Origin: Chromohalobacter israelensis
Lineage (GTDB): Bacteria; Pseudomonadota; Gammaproteobacteria; Pseudomonadales; Halomonadaceae
Assembly: GCA_000761475.1 (NCBI GenBank)
Contig: JQNW01000011.1
Location: 1-64,000 of the forward strand
Length of the DNA stretch: 64,000 nt
Reading direction: 5' to 3'
The translations under genes and the position numbers were made by a program. The notes below the pieces were generated by a model. The model searched no databases. It worked only from the letters and a program-made list of their open reading frames with translations, and was not told the DNA's origin. Each line of letters starts with the position of its first letter. Position 1 is the first letter of the stretch. Positions 25,795 to 34,775 of the stretch are shown in pieces.

Positions 25795-26666
25795 GTAGAC
25801 GCCTGTTATCCCGACTGAGCATTGCGAGCGCCGCTTTGGTGCTCGCCACCCAGGCACAGGCGGTGGAGATCCTTCACTGGGATCGCAAGCCTCTGCCGGT
25901 CGACCTCCCGGTTGGAACGGAACGTGTGATCGTGCTGGATCGCAATGTACGGGTGGGGCTCCCACCCGAGATTGCCGACTCGGAGACACTACGCGTTCAG
26001 AGTGCCGGTGGTGCCATCTATCTAAAGGCTGACAAGCCGTTCGATACCCAACGGGTTCGCCTTCAGGACGTCGAGACCAATGAAGTGGTCCTGTTTGATC
26101 TGACGGCCATGGAGACGGGAGCAAGCGACGAAGAGATTCAGGTGGTGTTTCCTGAAGACGATCATGTCGATTCAGAGACTGCCTCAAGCTCGGATTCCCA
26201 GGAGCAGGATGATGGATCGTCGTCATCGGCCAATACACCGGTTCCTGTGGTGCTGACACGCTATGCGGCGCAATCCTTATACGCCCCGACGCGGACCATT
26301 GAGCCGGTGCAAGGCGTCAATCGCGTGGCCATGCGACTGCCTGAAAGCCTGCCCTCGCTGTTGCCGGCTTTACCGGTATCCGCCACACCGGTTGCCGCCT
26401 GGAAACTCGACGGGTGGACCGTCACGGCAGTGAAGCTCTCCAATCGCGACCCATCTCGGGCGTTTGAGCTGGATCCACGCTGGCTGCAAGGCGATCTCTT
26501 CAGCGCCACCTTCATGCATCCCACGCTCGGCCGCCGAGGCTCGGTACGGGATACCACCACCGTCTTCATCGTCACGGATGGGGTGTCGTTGGCTCAGGCG
26601 GTGCCACTTTCGGCCTCCGTGGCCGAGGATCACTCAGTCCACGCAGATGCGGGAGGTGACTCATGA
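25791..26666 (+). CDS. TIGR03749 (PFL_4704) family ICE protein (TraK-like)
   Basis: 291 residues after the ATG at 25791 (frame open from 25710). The signal peptide ends ATQAQAVE. The first domain (DRNVRVGLPPEIADSETLRVQSAGGAIYLKA split over residues 45-75) follows the family; a Ser/Asp-rich linker (about 120-150) separates it from a C-terminal domain. It is a periplasmic secretin-like TraK counterpart expected to act with the TraB- and TraV-like proteins encoded next to it. Confidence 0.87.
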   Translation: MSRRLLSRLSIASAALVLATQAQAVEILHWDRKPLPVDLPVGTERVIVLDRNVRVGLPPEIADSETLRVQSAGGAIYLKADKPFDTQRVRLQDVETNEVVLFDLTAMETGASDEEIQVVFPEDDHVDSETASSSDSQEQDDGSSSSANTPVPVVLTRYAAQSLYAPTRTIEPVQGVNRVAMRLPESLPSLLPALPVSATPVAAWKLDGWTVTAVKLSNRDPSRAFELDPRWLQGDLFSATFMHPTLGRRGSVRDTTTVFIVTDGVSLAQAVPLSASVAEDHSVHADAGGDS

Positions 26667-28138
26667 AGCTCAAGGGCAACGGCCTGGTCAGGATTCTGGT
26701 GCCGTCATTTCTCGCCCTGGTCGCTGTGATTGTCATTCTCTGGTCGGGATCCGATTCCAGCCAGCAATCAGGGTCAAGTGGTGAAGAAAGCGATCCATCG
26801 CTGACGCTGAGTGAAGATGAGCTCAAGGCGCTGGGGATCGAGGGAGACACGCCACAGGATACGGTCGCCACCCTGGTCGGTCAGACGCGAGCCATGCGGG
26901 AGGAAATGAATCGAGTGCTCGAGACCAACCAGCGGCTCCGGGAACAAAATGCCGACATGCTCGAGGATCGACGTGACGTTCAGAGCCAGATTCGTAGTGC
27001 CCTGCATCAACAGGAGCAGGAATTCGATCAGGAGCGCCGGGCGTCACAGCGTGAGAACCAGAGCCTGCTTCAGAGTCTGCAAAGCGAGATTAGCAATCTG
27101 AAGGACGGTTTCTCGGGGGAAGGCAACAATGAGGACGTGCCGATTGGTCTGGGGCTTGAAGGCGGCGGTGCTGGTGGCACCGGCAGTAATCTGGCCTGGG
27201 TCGAACCCATGGATCAACGCGTTGAGGAAGGCCCCGGTCGTCGTGGTCAGGAAGGACCGACATTCCCGACATCGTTCCAATCCGCGGCAAGTGATGTCGG
27301 TGAGGCTGCCTCGAGAGCGGGGAGTGCGGTCAAGGCGAGTGCCACGGGACAGCCCGATGAAGCCACCGTCGAACCCGTCTACACCATCCCCGAGAACTCC
27401 ACTTTGATGGGATCTCTGTCCATGACGGCGCTCCTGGGCCGGGTCCCGGTCGATGGCACCGTAAACGATCCCTATCCATTCAAAGTGATGGTGGGTAAGG
27501 ACAACCTCACCGCGAACGGTATCGAGCTCCCCGAGGTGCAAGCTGCAGTGGTCAGTGGGACAGCGACGGGGGATTGGACCCTCTCCTGCGTGCGCGGAAA
27601 CATCTCGTCGATGACGTTTGTGTTCGAGGACGGCACGGTTCGAACCGTGCCGTCGCCGGAAGACGTCAATCAGGGGCGTGGAAATAGCAACGATCGCAAT
27701 CAAAACCAGACGATCGGAGGTGGTGACTCCATCGGCTGGCTGAGTGACCGGAACGGGATTCCCTGCATCAGTGGCATGCGTCGCAGCAACGCCAAGGAAT
27801 ACCTGAGTACGCAAAGCCTGCTCACTGCTGCCGGGGCCGGTGCGGCGACGATGTTGTCCGATGACGATTCGACCTCAATCACGTCCATCGGCCCCGATGG
27901 CAGCATTTCCCAGGCCATGACAGGCAACCAGGCCATGGGGCAGATCCTCTCTCAAGGGGTGAATGACATGTCCCAGTGGGTCAACAGGCTGTATGGCGAA
28001 GCATTTGCCGCTGTTTATGTCCCCCCCGGCCAGGACGTGGCCATTCACATCAACAAGCAGATCCCGATCGATTACGAGACCGAAGGGAGGAAGGTGCGCT
28101 ATGACTCATCAAGGGCAACCACACACGGGCTCGACTGA
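26663..28138 (+). CDS. TIGR03752 (PFL_4705) family ICE protein (TraB/VirB10-like)
   Basis: 491 residues. One N-terminal transmembrane helix (ILVPSFLALVAVIVILW) is followed by an acidic stretch, a coiled coil (about 75-150, LVGQTRAMREEMNRVLE...), a Gly-rich linker and the periplasmic C-terminal domain (TIPENSTLMGSLSMTALLGRVP, INKQIPIDYETEGRKVRYD). This is the inner-to-outer-membrane scaffold of the T4SS. Overlaps the upstream gene by 4 nt and the TraV-like gene by 38 nt. Confidence 0.9.
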   Translation: MKLKGNGLVRILVPSFLALVAVIVILWSGSDSSQQSGSSGEESDPSLTLSEDELKALGIEGDTPQDTVATLVGQTRAMREEMNRVLETNQRLREQNADMLEDRRDVQSQIRSALHQQEQEFDQERRASQRENQSLLQSLQSEISNLKDGFSGEGNNEDVPIGLGLEGGGAGGTGSNLAWVEPMDQRVEEGPGRRGQEGPTFPTSFQSAASDVGEAASRAGSAVKASATGQPDEATVEPVYTIPENSTLMGSLSMTALLGRVPVDGTVNDPYPFKVMVGKDNLTANGIELPEVQAAVVSGTATGDWTLSCVRGNISSMTFVFEDGTVRTVPSPEDVNQGRGNSNDRNQNQTIGGGDSIGWLSDRNGIPCISGMRRSNAKEYLSTQSLLTAAGAGAATMLSDDDSTSITSIGPDGSISQAMTGNQAMGQILSQGVNDMSQWVNRLYGEAFAAVYVPPGQDVAIHINKQIPIDYETEGRKVRYDSSRATTHGLD

Positions 28139-28583
28139 TCGCAGGGCCTTCCCACGAGCCACTCTGTTCACTCTGGCCCTGGTGGGATTGGGGCTGCTTT
28201 CCGGCTGTGCGACGTCCAAGGACGAGCTGATGCCTACCAACGGGATGACCATGCAGGAACTCTGGAAAGAGGGCTCCCGGCAGAGTGCGAGTGGCAGCGC
28301 TGGGAAACAGGCCGTGCTGGAAGCCCGGGGGGCGTTGCGTCGTCCGATCGGGGATGGCGAGGTGACCGCTGAACAGACGCGCTATACCCGTGACGCGGCC
28401 AATGAGATCTACAGTCAATTCTCACGCCTGCCGAACCCAGACCTGGTGATGTATATCTACCCCCACCTGGCCGGTGGGGAGTCGGTGCCGGTACCGGGTT
28501 ACTCCACCATCTTCCCGCTACACACAAAGCACCAGTACGCCATGCCGGGTGAGGGAGCTCGTCCGGTGGGGAGGACGCGCTGA
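28101..28583 (+). CDS. TIGR03751 family conjugal transfer lipoprotein (TraV-like)
   Basis: 160 residues. Lipoprotein signal with lipobox LLSGC preceded by a longer than usual basic N-terminus; the mature part runs NGMTMQELWKEGS through EQTRYTRDAANEIYSQFSRLPNPDLVMYIYPHL, the family signature. Ends with VPVPGYSTIFPLHTKHQYAMPGE. It is the outer-membrane lipoprotein partner of the TraK/TraB-like proteins. ATG 28101 lies inside the preceding gene, and its stop shares one base with the next start. Confidence 0.88.
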   Translation: MTHQGQPHTGSTDRRAFPRATLFTLALVGLGLLSGCATSKDELMPTNGMTMQELWKEGSRQSASGSAGKQAVLEARGALRRPIGDGEVTAEQTRYTRDAANEIYSQFSRLPNPDLVMYIYPHLAGGESVPVPGYSTIFPLHTKHQYAMPGEGARPVGRTR

Positions 28584-31519
28584 TGTCATTCAATGACCTG
28601 ATGAATCGCTGGTTCGGTGGTGCCGAACAGCAGGCTGATCCCATCGATGCCTCCGAGATGAATGGCAATGGCGAGCGGCCATTGGCGGTCCCAAGGGGGA
28701 AGTCGATCACAGAGCAGGACGTTGATCGGCTCTACAAACGGGCGCCGTCCTTCGCCAACTATCTGCCCTTTATCGAGTATCTGACCGATTCAAAATGCTT
28801 CCTGATGGATGATTGTCGCTCGGTCGGCATCGTGGCCGAGATCATGCCGCTCGCGACCGAGGGGCGGTCGGAGGAATGGCTCAGGGATAAGCGTGACCTG
28901 ATCGAAGGGGCATTTCAGGATGCTCTGCCACAGCACGACAACTCACCCTGGGTCGCCCAAATCTACGCCCAGGATGAAGTCGACTTCCGCGACATCATGG
29001 ATCGGCTGAAAGCCTATATTGATTGCCCGGATCCCGAATCAACGGAGAAATCCAGTGGCTTGCTCGAGACCACCTATACCCAGGAGTGGTTGAGTCAGTT
29101 TGAGCGGCATCTGAAATCCATCTCTCAGGAGGGTGGCGTGTTCCACGACGACGTGGTGACGCAGACCTCCTGGAAGGGACAAACGCGCCGCACGCGCCTG
29201 GTGCTCTACCGCCGCCTGAACAAATCCACAGGATCAGGGCGTGGCAACCCGATGACGCCGGAAGAAGATGCCAATATGGTCTACGACCGCCTGGCGTCGG
29301 CGCTTGAAGGGGCAGGCCTCACCCTACGACGTTATGATGGGCGTGACTTCCATCGCTGGATGGTAGCCTGGTTCAATCCTCGCCCGTCTATGTTCCCCGA
29401 CGATCCCCAGGCCTTTCTTGACCTGGTCGACTATCCCGGCGACGACAACCTGCCCTACAACTATGACCTGGGGGGCGATGTCCTTTTCAACATCCCGACG
29501 TCTGATGTCGACAAGGGCCTCTGGTATTTCGATGGCCTGCCACATCGGTGTCTGGTGGTGGATGAGCTGCGCAAGAAGCCGGAGATCGGACACATCACCG
29601 GTGAGGTCAAGCGGCAAGGCAGCAAGTCCAAGGTCTCCAATGCGCTGATGGATGTGCTACCCGAGGGTACCGTCATGGTATTGACGGTGGTGGCGTCGCC
29701 CCAGGAACCCCTCGAGGATCATGTCAACCGGCTCAGCAATAAGGCGCATGGCGATAGCGTGCTGGCAGTCAGCGTGCGTAATGACTGCAAGAAAGCCAAG
29801 GAATACATGGCGGAGCGCCATTTCCTGTACCAGTCCTCCCTGGTGTTTTACTTGCGTGGTGACAATGAGGAGGACCTGCGATTAAAGACCCAGGCGTTGA
29901 GCACCAAGCTGTATCAGTCCAGCCTGAAGCCGGTTGAGCCCGAGGATGAGATCGCCTCCCTCAACACGTACCTTCGCTGGCTCCCGATGGCTTTCGATCC
30001 CGACAAGGATGCCCGTAACCGCTGGTATACCGCCTACAACTACGTTCAGCACATTGCGAACCTGAGCCCCTTCTTCGGTCGAGCTCGTGGTACGGGACGC
30101 CCGGGTATCACAAATTTCAATCGTGGCGGCGAAACGCTTTCGTTTGATCCCTTCCATCTGGCCGATCGCGAGAAGAATGCGCATGCCTTCATCAGTGGCC
30201 CGACAGGGGCAGGTAAATCGGCCTCACTGACGGCCATCTGCGCTCAGCTGATGGCCGTGCGCCGGCCGCGTTTGTTCATCCTGGAAGTAGGCAACAGCTT
30301 TGGCTTGCTCGCCGACTATTTCGAACGTAACGGCTTGAGCGTCAACAAGGTCAAACTGTCGCCCGGCTCAGGCGTCTCCCTGGCCCCCTTTCTGGAAGCA
30401 CACCGGCTGCTCGAAGACGAGCGTGCACGCAAGCAGGCCGACGAAGATGCCAAGGCACGTGCCCAGGGTGAGATAGACGATGATGCGTTGCCAGCGCCGA
30501 TCGAGGATGAGGAGGAAGAGCTCGATGAAGACAAGCGGGATCTTCTCGGTGAGATGGAAATCACCGCACGTCTGATGATTACCGGTGGGGAGGAAGAAGA
30601 GGAACGTCGCTTTCGTCGTGCCGATCGGCGAATTGTGCGCGACGCCATCATGCGCGCTGCACGGGTGACGTTTGAAGAAGGACGCCCCTGCAAGACCGAA
30701 GATGTTCGCGATGCCTTCTTCGAGATCTCACGCGACCCTGGTTTCCATGAAGACACCCAGCGCCGCATCGAAGAGATGGGCATGAACATTGGCCTGTACT
30801 GTGATGGCTTCGATGGTGAGGTATTCAACTCAACCGGTGATCCCTGGCCTGAGTGCGATGTAACCCTGGTGGACCTAGCCACCTACGCCCGTGAGGGTTA
30901 CGGGGGGCAATTAGCGCTGTCCGTCATCTCGATCACCAACATGATCACCAACCTGGCAGAGCGGACGCAGTATGACGGTCGCCACATCGTCCAGATCATC
31001 GACGAGAGCCACGTTGTCACCGTCAATCCCCTGCTGTCACCGTTTTTCGTCAAGGTGGGCAAGATGGGGCGTAAGCTCTTTTATTGGCTGTGGTTCGCCA
31101 CTCAGAACGTCGAAGATTTCCCTGACGCGGCCGAGAAGCTGCTCAACATGATCGAATTCTGGATCTGCCTGGTGATGCCACCGGATGAGGTTCAGAAGAT
31201 CAAGCGTTTCAAGTCACTGACACCGGCCCAGGAAGAGCTCCTCCTCTCGGCATCGAAGATCTCCAAGAAATACACCGAGGGCGTCGTACTGGCCTCTACG
31301 GTTGAGGCGCTGTTTCGGGTGGTACAGCCGAGTCTCTACCTGGCGTTGTCCGGGACCGAAGGGGACGAGAAGAAGGCTCGGCGCAACGTCATGCTGGAAA
31401 AGCGTTGCTCCGAGTTGGATGCCGCCATCCACCTGGCCAAGGAGATGGATGCGAAACGCGGCTTTATCGAGGAGGACGCTTCCGGCGCCGATCGGGATCG
31501 GGCAGAGGTCTCGGCATGA
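28583..31519 (+). CDS. traC: VirB4/TraC-type conjugative transfer ATPase (PFL_4706 family)
   Basis: 978-residue ATPase that powers pilus assembly and transfer at the inner-membrane face. Walker A is GPTGAGKS near residue 540; Walker B lies at HIVQIIDESH near 805; FWICLVMPPDEVQKIKRFKSLTPAQEELL follows as expected. Between the Walker motifs is an unusually acidic insert (about residues 625-655, DDDALPAPIEDEEEELDEDK). The start overlaps the TraV-like stop (TGATG). Length is normal for the PFL_4706 family. Confidence 0.95.
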   Translation: MSFNDLMNRWFGGAEQQADPIDASEMNGNGERPLAVPRGKSITEQDVDRLYKRAPSFANYLPFIEYLTDSKCFLMDDCRSVGIVAEIMPLATEGRSEEWLRDKRDLIEGAFQDALPQHDNSPWVAQIYAQDEVDFRDIMDRLKAYIDCPDPESTEKSSGLLETTYTQEWLSQFERHLKSISQEGGVFHDDVVTQTSWKGQTRRTRLVLYRRLNKSTGSGRGNPMTPEEDANMVYDRLASALEGAGLTLRRYDGRDFHRWMVAWFNPRPSMFPDDPQAFLDLVDYPGDDNLPYNYDLGGDVLFNIPTSDVDKGLWYFDGLPHRCLVVDELRKKPEIGHITGEVKRQGSKSKVSNALMDVLPEGTVMVLTVVASPQEPLEDHVNRLSNKAHGDSVLAVSVRNDCKKAKEYMAERHFLYQSSLVFYLRGDNEEDLRLKTQALSTKLYQSSLKPVEPEDEIASLNTYLRWLPMAFDPDKDARNRWYTAYNYVQHIANLSPFFGRARGTGRPGITNFNRGGETLSFDPFHLADREKNAHAFISGPTGAGKSASLTAICAQLMAVRRPRLFILEVGNSFGLLADYFERNGLSVNKVKLSPGSGVSLAPFLEAHRLLEDERARKQADEDAKARAQGEIDDDALPAPIEDEEEELDEDKRDLLGEMEITARLMITGGEEEEERRFRRADRRIVRDAIMRAARVTFEEGRPCKTEDVRDAFFEISRDPGFHEDTQRRIEEMGMNIGLYCDGFDGEVFNSTGDPWPECDVTLVDLATYAREGYGGQLALSVISITNMITNLAERTQYDGRHIVQIIDESHVVTVNPLLSPFFVKVGKMGRKLFYWLWFATQNVEDFPDAAEKLLNMIEFWICLVMPPDEVQKIKRFKSLTPAQEELLLSASKISKKYTEGVVLASTVEALFRVVQPSLYLALSGTEGDEKKARRNVMLEKRCSELDAAIHLAKEMDAKRGFIEEDASGADRDRAEVSA

Positions 31520-32103
31520 GTGAAACAGTCGCCCCGTCAGGTGCGGTCACTCTCGGGACGATCGCGATCTTGGGGCCTCTGGTGCTGGCTACTCTCTATG
31601 TCCTGGTGTTGCTGGTGTTTTGGCGGCGGGGAAAGGGAACGTTGCCCTATGAAAGACAGCCCGCCCTCAACTCACCTACCGAGCAGGCGTTCTATGGCGC
31701 CGTTTCGCTGGCCGTCGGATCCAGCGCGATGATCGCCTGCAAGGTACGTATCGCCGATGTACTCCGCGTGCGTTTCCGCCAACACCACTCTCGCGACCAG
31801 CGCTGGTGGCGCTACTTCCGCTTGATCAGCTCCAAGCACGTCGATCTGGTGCTGTGTGAGCCTCGCGGCGGACGAATTCTCATCGCGATCGAGCTCGACG
31901 ATCGCAGTCACCGTCGTGGCGACAGGAAGCGTCGCGATCGGTTCGTGGATCGGGCCTTTGCCTCAGCAGGCATCCCGCTGCTGCGCTTTCCCGCCCGTGG
32001 ACGCTACAACGTCCAAGAGATCCGCGCTCAACTTGCTCCCCATCTCACGCCCCCGGAAGAAGGATCGGTGGTATGTCAGAAATCCAAGTCTTCGACACCG
32101 TGA
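31516..32103 (+). CDS. DUF2726-domain membrane protein
   Basis: 195 residues. One N-terminal transmembrane helix (LGTIAILGPLVLATLYVLVLLVFW) is followed by a DUF2726 domain: LNSPTEQAFYGAVSLAVG, VDLVLCEPRGGRILIAIELDDRSH and AGIPLLRFPARGRYN. The pattern D-V...IAIELDDRSH resembles a PD-(D/E)xK-like nuclease fold, suggested for DUF2726 but unproven. The frame is open from 31405; ATG 31516 overlaps the TraC stop (ATGA). It is not part of the usual PFGI-1 order, so it is probably an accessory gene within the operon. Confidence 0.75.
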   Translation: MSETVAPSGAVTLGTIAILGPLVLATLYVLVLLVFWRRGKGTLPYERQPALNSPTEQAFYGAVSLAVGSSAMIACKVRIADVLRVRFRQHHSRDQRWWRYFRLISSKHVDLVLCEPRGGRILIAIELDDRSHRRGDRKRRDRFVDRAFASAGIPLLRFPARGRYNVQEIRAQLAPHLTPPEEGSVVCQKSKSSTP

Positions 32104-32726
32104 ACGCCGATGCGCGCGAACGCACACTTCATTTGCTGCCGGTCCTGCAGGCAGACCCTTTTGACAAGTTAACGGCTGAGGACATCACCCTGAACGTCTC
32201 AACTAGCTGGATGAAAGAACCTGTCAGCCCTGATGGGGGCTGGGTCATCCATCAACCCTATCCCAATGGGCTCTATTTCGTGGGGGGATCCTCTGAATGC
32301 CAGCTGGGGGAGTTCATCACGCTCCCCGCGGATCTCACTGCGGGAGAAGTCGTATTTCAATGGTCTGTGGCTGTCGAGAACCTGCCGCCCGGCCGCTTTC
32401 AAATCGAACACCGTATCGAGCTGACCTTTGAAGAAGGAGACGGACGTACCTACTCCATGGACGTGGCCAACTGGTGGGCACAGAGCGAGTTTGCTGGCGA
32501 AGGGCACACTACCCCCGAAATTGGCCGCAACCGCTTTTCTCGATTGCAACATCAGGGAATCTCGCCATCACGACGGGCGCACGTTCATGAGTCGATACGC
32601 GAGGGGTGTCGCTATCTCGACATCCAGGAGTCCTTGTCTCTCCCTGCTATCACGCTGGGTGATTGCTGGACCATTCAAACCTATGGGGGCGAATCCGCTC
32701 TCTCCTGCCTGGAGGCGCTGCGATGA
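32073..32726 (+). CDS. Hypothetical protein between DUF2726 and DsbC-like genes
   Basis: 217 residues, soluble, with no signal peptide. Sequence is beta-rich and aromatic (GGWVIHQPYPNGLYFVGGSSECQLG, VFQWSVAVENLPPGRFQIEHRIEL, DVANWWAQSEFAG). I do not recognise a family. It overlaps the DUF2726 gene by 31 nt and the next gene by 4 nt, so it is cotranscribed with the transfer genes. With the DUF2726 gene it makes a two-gene insert between the VirB4 ATPase and the disulphide isomerase. Confidence 0.6.
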   Translation: MSEIQVFDTVNADARERTLHLLPVLQADPFDKLTAEDITLNVSTSWMKEPVSPDGGWVIHQPYPNGLYFVGGSSECQLGEFITLPADLTAGEVVFQWSVAVENLPPGRFQIEHRIELTFEEGDGRTYSMDVANWWAQSEFAGEGHTTPEIGRNRFSRLQHQGISPSRRAHVHESIREGCRYLDIQESLSLPAITLGDCWTIQTYGGESALSCLEALR

Positions 32727-33496
32727 AACGTCAACTGACCGGTCTGATCCTTGGTGCGGCCGTCGTGGCCATGACGGCCTCGACAATGGTCTTGGCTGCA
32801 TCAGGGCAGGATGTGCCGGAGGCACTGGAGGATCTCACCATCAATGGCCAGGCCATTACTCCTGAGTCAATTCATCGTGTCGACCTCGAGGGGCCAATAT
32901 ACGAGGTGCGGCTACGCAATGGGGACACCTTCTATAGCGACGCTCAGGGGCGTCACATGGTCGTGGGGACTCTCTACGACAACGCGCCAGAGGGGCTCAT
33001 CAACGTCACCGAGCAGCGCAACCGTCAAGAACGGCTGGAGCAGCTGCAGGATGTGTCTGAGGAAGATCTGGTGACTTACCCCGCTCAGGGAGATGACCTT
33101 GGCGAGATCACGGTCTTCACGGACACAACCTGTCCCTATTGCCAGAAACTGCATCAGCAGATCGATCAACTGACGGCTGCCGGTATCACGGTCCACTACG
33201 TACCGTTCCCACGTGCCGGCAGCCAGTCCCCAGCCGCACGTCAACTGGCACAGATCTTGTGCTCGAAATACCCGCAAGAAGCGATGACGGCCGTATTCGA
33301 GGGCCGCCCTCTCCCTATGGAGATGGAACCGGTTGAAAGCTGCCAGTCCGCTGTGAAAGACGGATTTCAACTGGGGCAGCAATTTGGCGTGACGGGGACT
33401 CCGACGATCGTCTTGCCATCGGGGGAGATGGGGGAAGGGTACCGGCCTGTTGATCAAATGGTGCAGGCCATTGGCCGTACGTCAGGAAATCACTGA
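32723..33496 (+). CDS. DsbC-like thiol:disulphide isomerase
   Basis: 257 residues with a signal peptide (ILGAAVVAMTASTMVLAA). The short N-terminal dimerisation-like region is followed by a thioredoxin fold with active site TTCPYCQKLH (CPYC) and the cis-proline loop GVTGTPTIVLPSG, both typical of DsbC/DsbG. It should isomerise or reduce disulphides in Cys-rich transfer proteins such as the TraU- and TraN-like products. ATG 32723 overlaps the previous stop; the frame is open from 32663. Confidence 0.9.
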   Translation: MKRQLTGLILGAAVVAMTASTMVLAASGQDVPEALEDLTINGQAITPESIHRVDLEGPIYEVRLRNGDTFYSDAQGRHMVVGTLYDNAPEGLINVTEQRNRQERLEQLQDVSEEDLVTYPAQGDDLGEITVFTDTTCPYCQKLHQQIDQLTAAGITVHYVPFPRAGSQSPAARQLAQILCSKYPQEAMTAVFEGRPLPMEMEPVESCQSAVKDGFQLGQQFGVTGTPTIVLPSGEMGEGYRPVDQMVQAIGRTSGNH

Positions 33497-33519
33497 GACA
33501 ATCGAAGAGGAGTACGGTC

Positions 33520-34044
33520 ATGAACATTATTGTGATGACAGGCGAAACCGGTATCGGGAAATCTCGAGTGGTCGAGGCATTGGGCGTGGGCCGCCGCGTG
33601 ATGCTGATCGATCCGCTTGTGCAGTGGTCGGTGCCAACAGCTCCTGCCGAAACGGTACCGGGAGATGGTCACCAACAGTGGTCAGCGCCTACAGGTCCCG
33701 CCGACCTGGTGGTCTTTGATCATCTCTCCTTCTTGCCGGATGCCGAGGATCAGGTGCGACAGGCCACGGCATGGTGCGAGGCGCACCAGGTCAATCTGCT
33801 CCTAGTTGTGCAGTTCCAGGAAGATCTCGAGTCGCTGGGAATCTCGAGCCTGCGTGATGCACAGGCCACCGTGTCGCTGTCACGCCCTCCACAGACGGGC
33901 ACGCTCAACGTCAGTATCCGATACCAAGAAGAAACAACAGTCTGGAATGCCACCTTCGATACCTATCTAAATGTCGCGGATAGCACAGCGTTCAAGCGAC
34001 TCCTCAAGACCACCACGAACCGGAGAAGCAGGAAGGCCTCTTGA
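33520..34044 (+). CDS. P-loop NTPase of unknown role
   Basis: 174 residues. It begins MNIIVMTGETGIGKSRVVEA, a Walker A motif at residues 8-15, and has a possible Walker B at ADLVVFDHLSF (about 67-73). Residues about 34-66 contain an imperfect internal duplication: QWSVPTAPAE and QWSAPTGPAD separated by a short linker, echoed in the DNA. The C-terminus is basic (TTTNRRSRKAS). It is a small KAP/AAA-like or kinase-like P-loop protein at the end of the first tra operon. No specific family recognised. Confidence 0.65.
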   Translation: MNIIVMTGETGIGKSRVVEALGVGRRVMLIDPLVQWSVPTAPAETVPGDGHQQWSAPTGPADLVVFDHLSFLPDAEDQVRQATAWCEAHQVNLLLVVQFQEDLESLGISSLRDAQATVSLSRPPQTGTLNVSIRYQEETTVWNATFDTYLNVADSTAFKRLLKTTTNRRSRKAS

Positions 34045-34352
34045 AGGCTCCACCCCGCCTGGGCAGCGGGGTGATCTGATGCCAATGGGCAATACGGCGC
34101 CTCTTGCTGATTGGCATTTTGTACCTGAGAGGCGTCTCAGGCCGCTAACGGTGGAGCGCCATCCAGATTGGCAACGCTAGCGGCCTGAGCGCCGCTCTCA
34201 GTGTAATCACTCATCAGCACATCAATCCAATGGCTTCCTCGTGCCAATGGCTCCGCAGCAAAAACGTACAGCCTTCCATTTAACATTCTTCGATGCCCTT
34301 ACTGCCAAGGCTGCTCACCATGGCCACATGCCCACCTTTCCAGGAGGCCACT
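34045..34352. other. Structured intergenic region before the PFL_4709 operon
   Basis: About 300 bp without a gene. It contains CACCCCGC/GCGGGGTG (34051-34073, 8-bp stem), two interlocking pairs GCCAAT 34081/ATTGGC 34110 and CGCCTCT 34098/AGAGGCG 34128 that could form a pseudoknot, and a 15-bp inverted repeat (34136-34150 with 34175-34189, one mismatch, 24-nt spacer). No T-run follows any of them. Candidates are a terminator plus regulatory RNA, or an origin of transfer. The promoter of the next operon must also lie here. Confidence 0.45.
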
Positions 34353-34775
34353 GTGGCACGACATCCGACACGCTGGTTGATTCCCCTGCTCTCAATACTC
34401 GCCCTGCCAGCATGGGCTGGCGTCGAAGTGTTCACCGTCGCCGGCGAGCCCATCGTCAACGCGCCGGAGTCTGCAGCCGTGGTTGAACTGGATGCCCCGG
34501 CCAGACTCGACGCGCAGATTTCGCGAGATCTGCCGGCAGATCCCGATCGCGCGAAACAGATTCTACGGTCGCGCATGAGCGGCCCAGACTGGCAGGCCAC
34601 GCTGGACCGCTATGGCGAGACATATACAGGCGTAGCGCGTGCCTGGATGCTCGGTATCGAGAAAGTTCCCGCTGTCGTTCTCGATGGTCGCTATGTCGTG
34701 TATGGCGAGGCTGACGTCCAAGTCGCCCTCGAGGAGATTGCACGGTACACCCGAGACGAGGATGACACCCCATGA
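34353..34775 (+). CDS. TIGR03757 (PFL_4709) family ICE protein
   Basis: 140 residues. The GTG at 34353 is chosen because AGGAGG (34342-34347) is 5 nt upstream and the product then starts with a normal signal peptide (RWLIPLLSILALPAWA). The mature part VEVFTVAGEPIVNA ... LDRYGETYTGVARAWMLGIEKVPAVVLDGRYVVYGE is the family core, a thioredoxin-like TrbC/TraW-type periplasmic protein without a CxxC. It overlaps the next gene by 4 nt. Confidence 0.87.
   Translation: MARHPTRWLIPLLSILALPAWAGVEVFTVAGEPIVNAPESAAVVELDAPARLDAQISRDLPADPDRAKQILRSRMSGPDWQATLDRYGETYTGVARAWMLGIEKVPAVVLDGRYVVYGEADVQVALEEIARYTRDEDDTP

Noticed and set aside
34136-34189. 15-bp inverted repeat as an ICE attachment site
   Set aside because: Attachment sites of these ICEs are direct repeats at tRNA 3' ends and lie at the element ends, whereas this is an inverted repeat inside the tra block.
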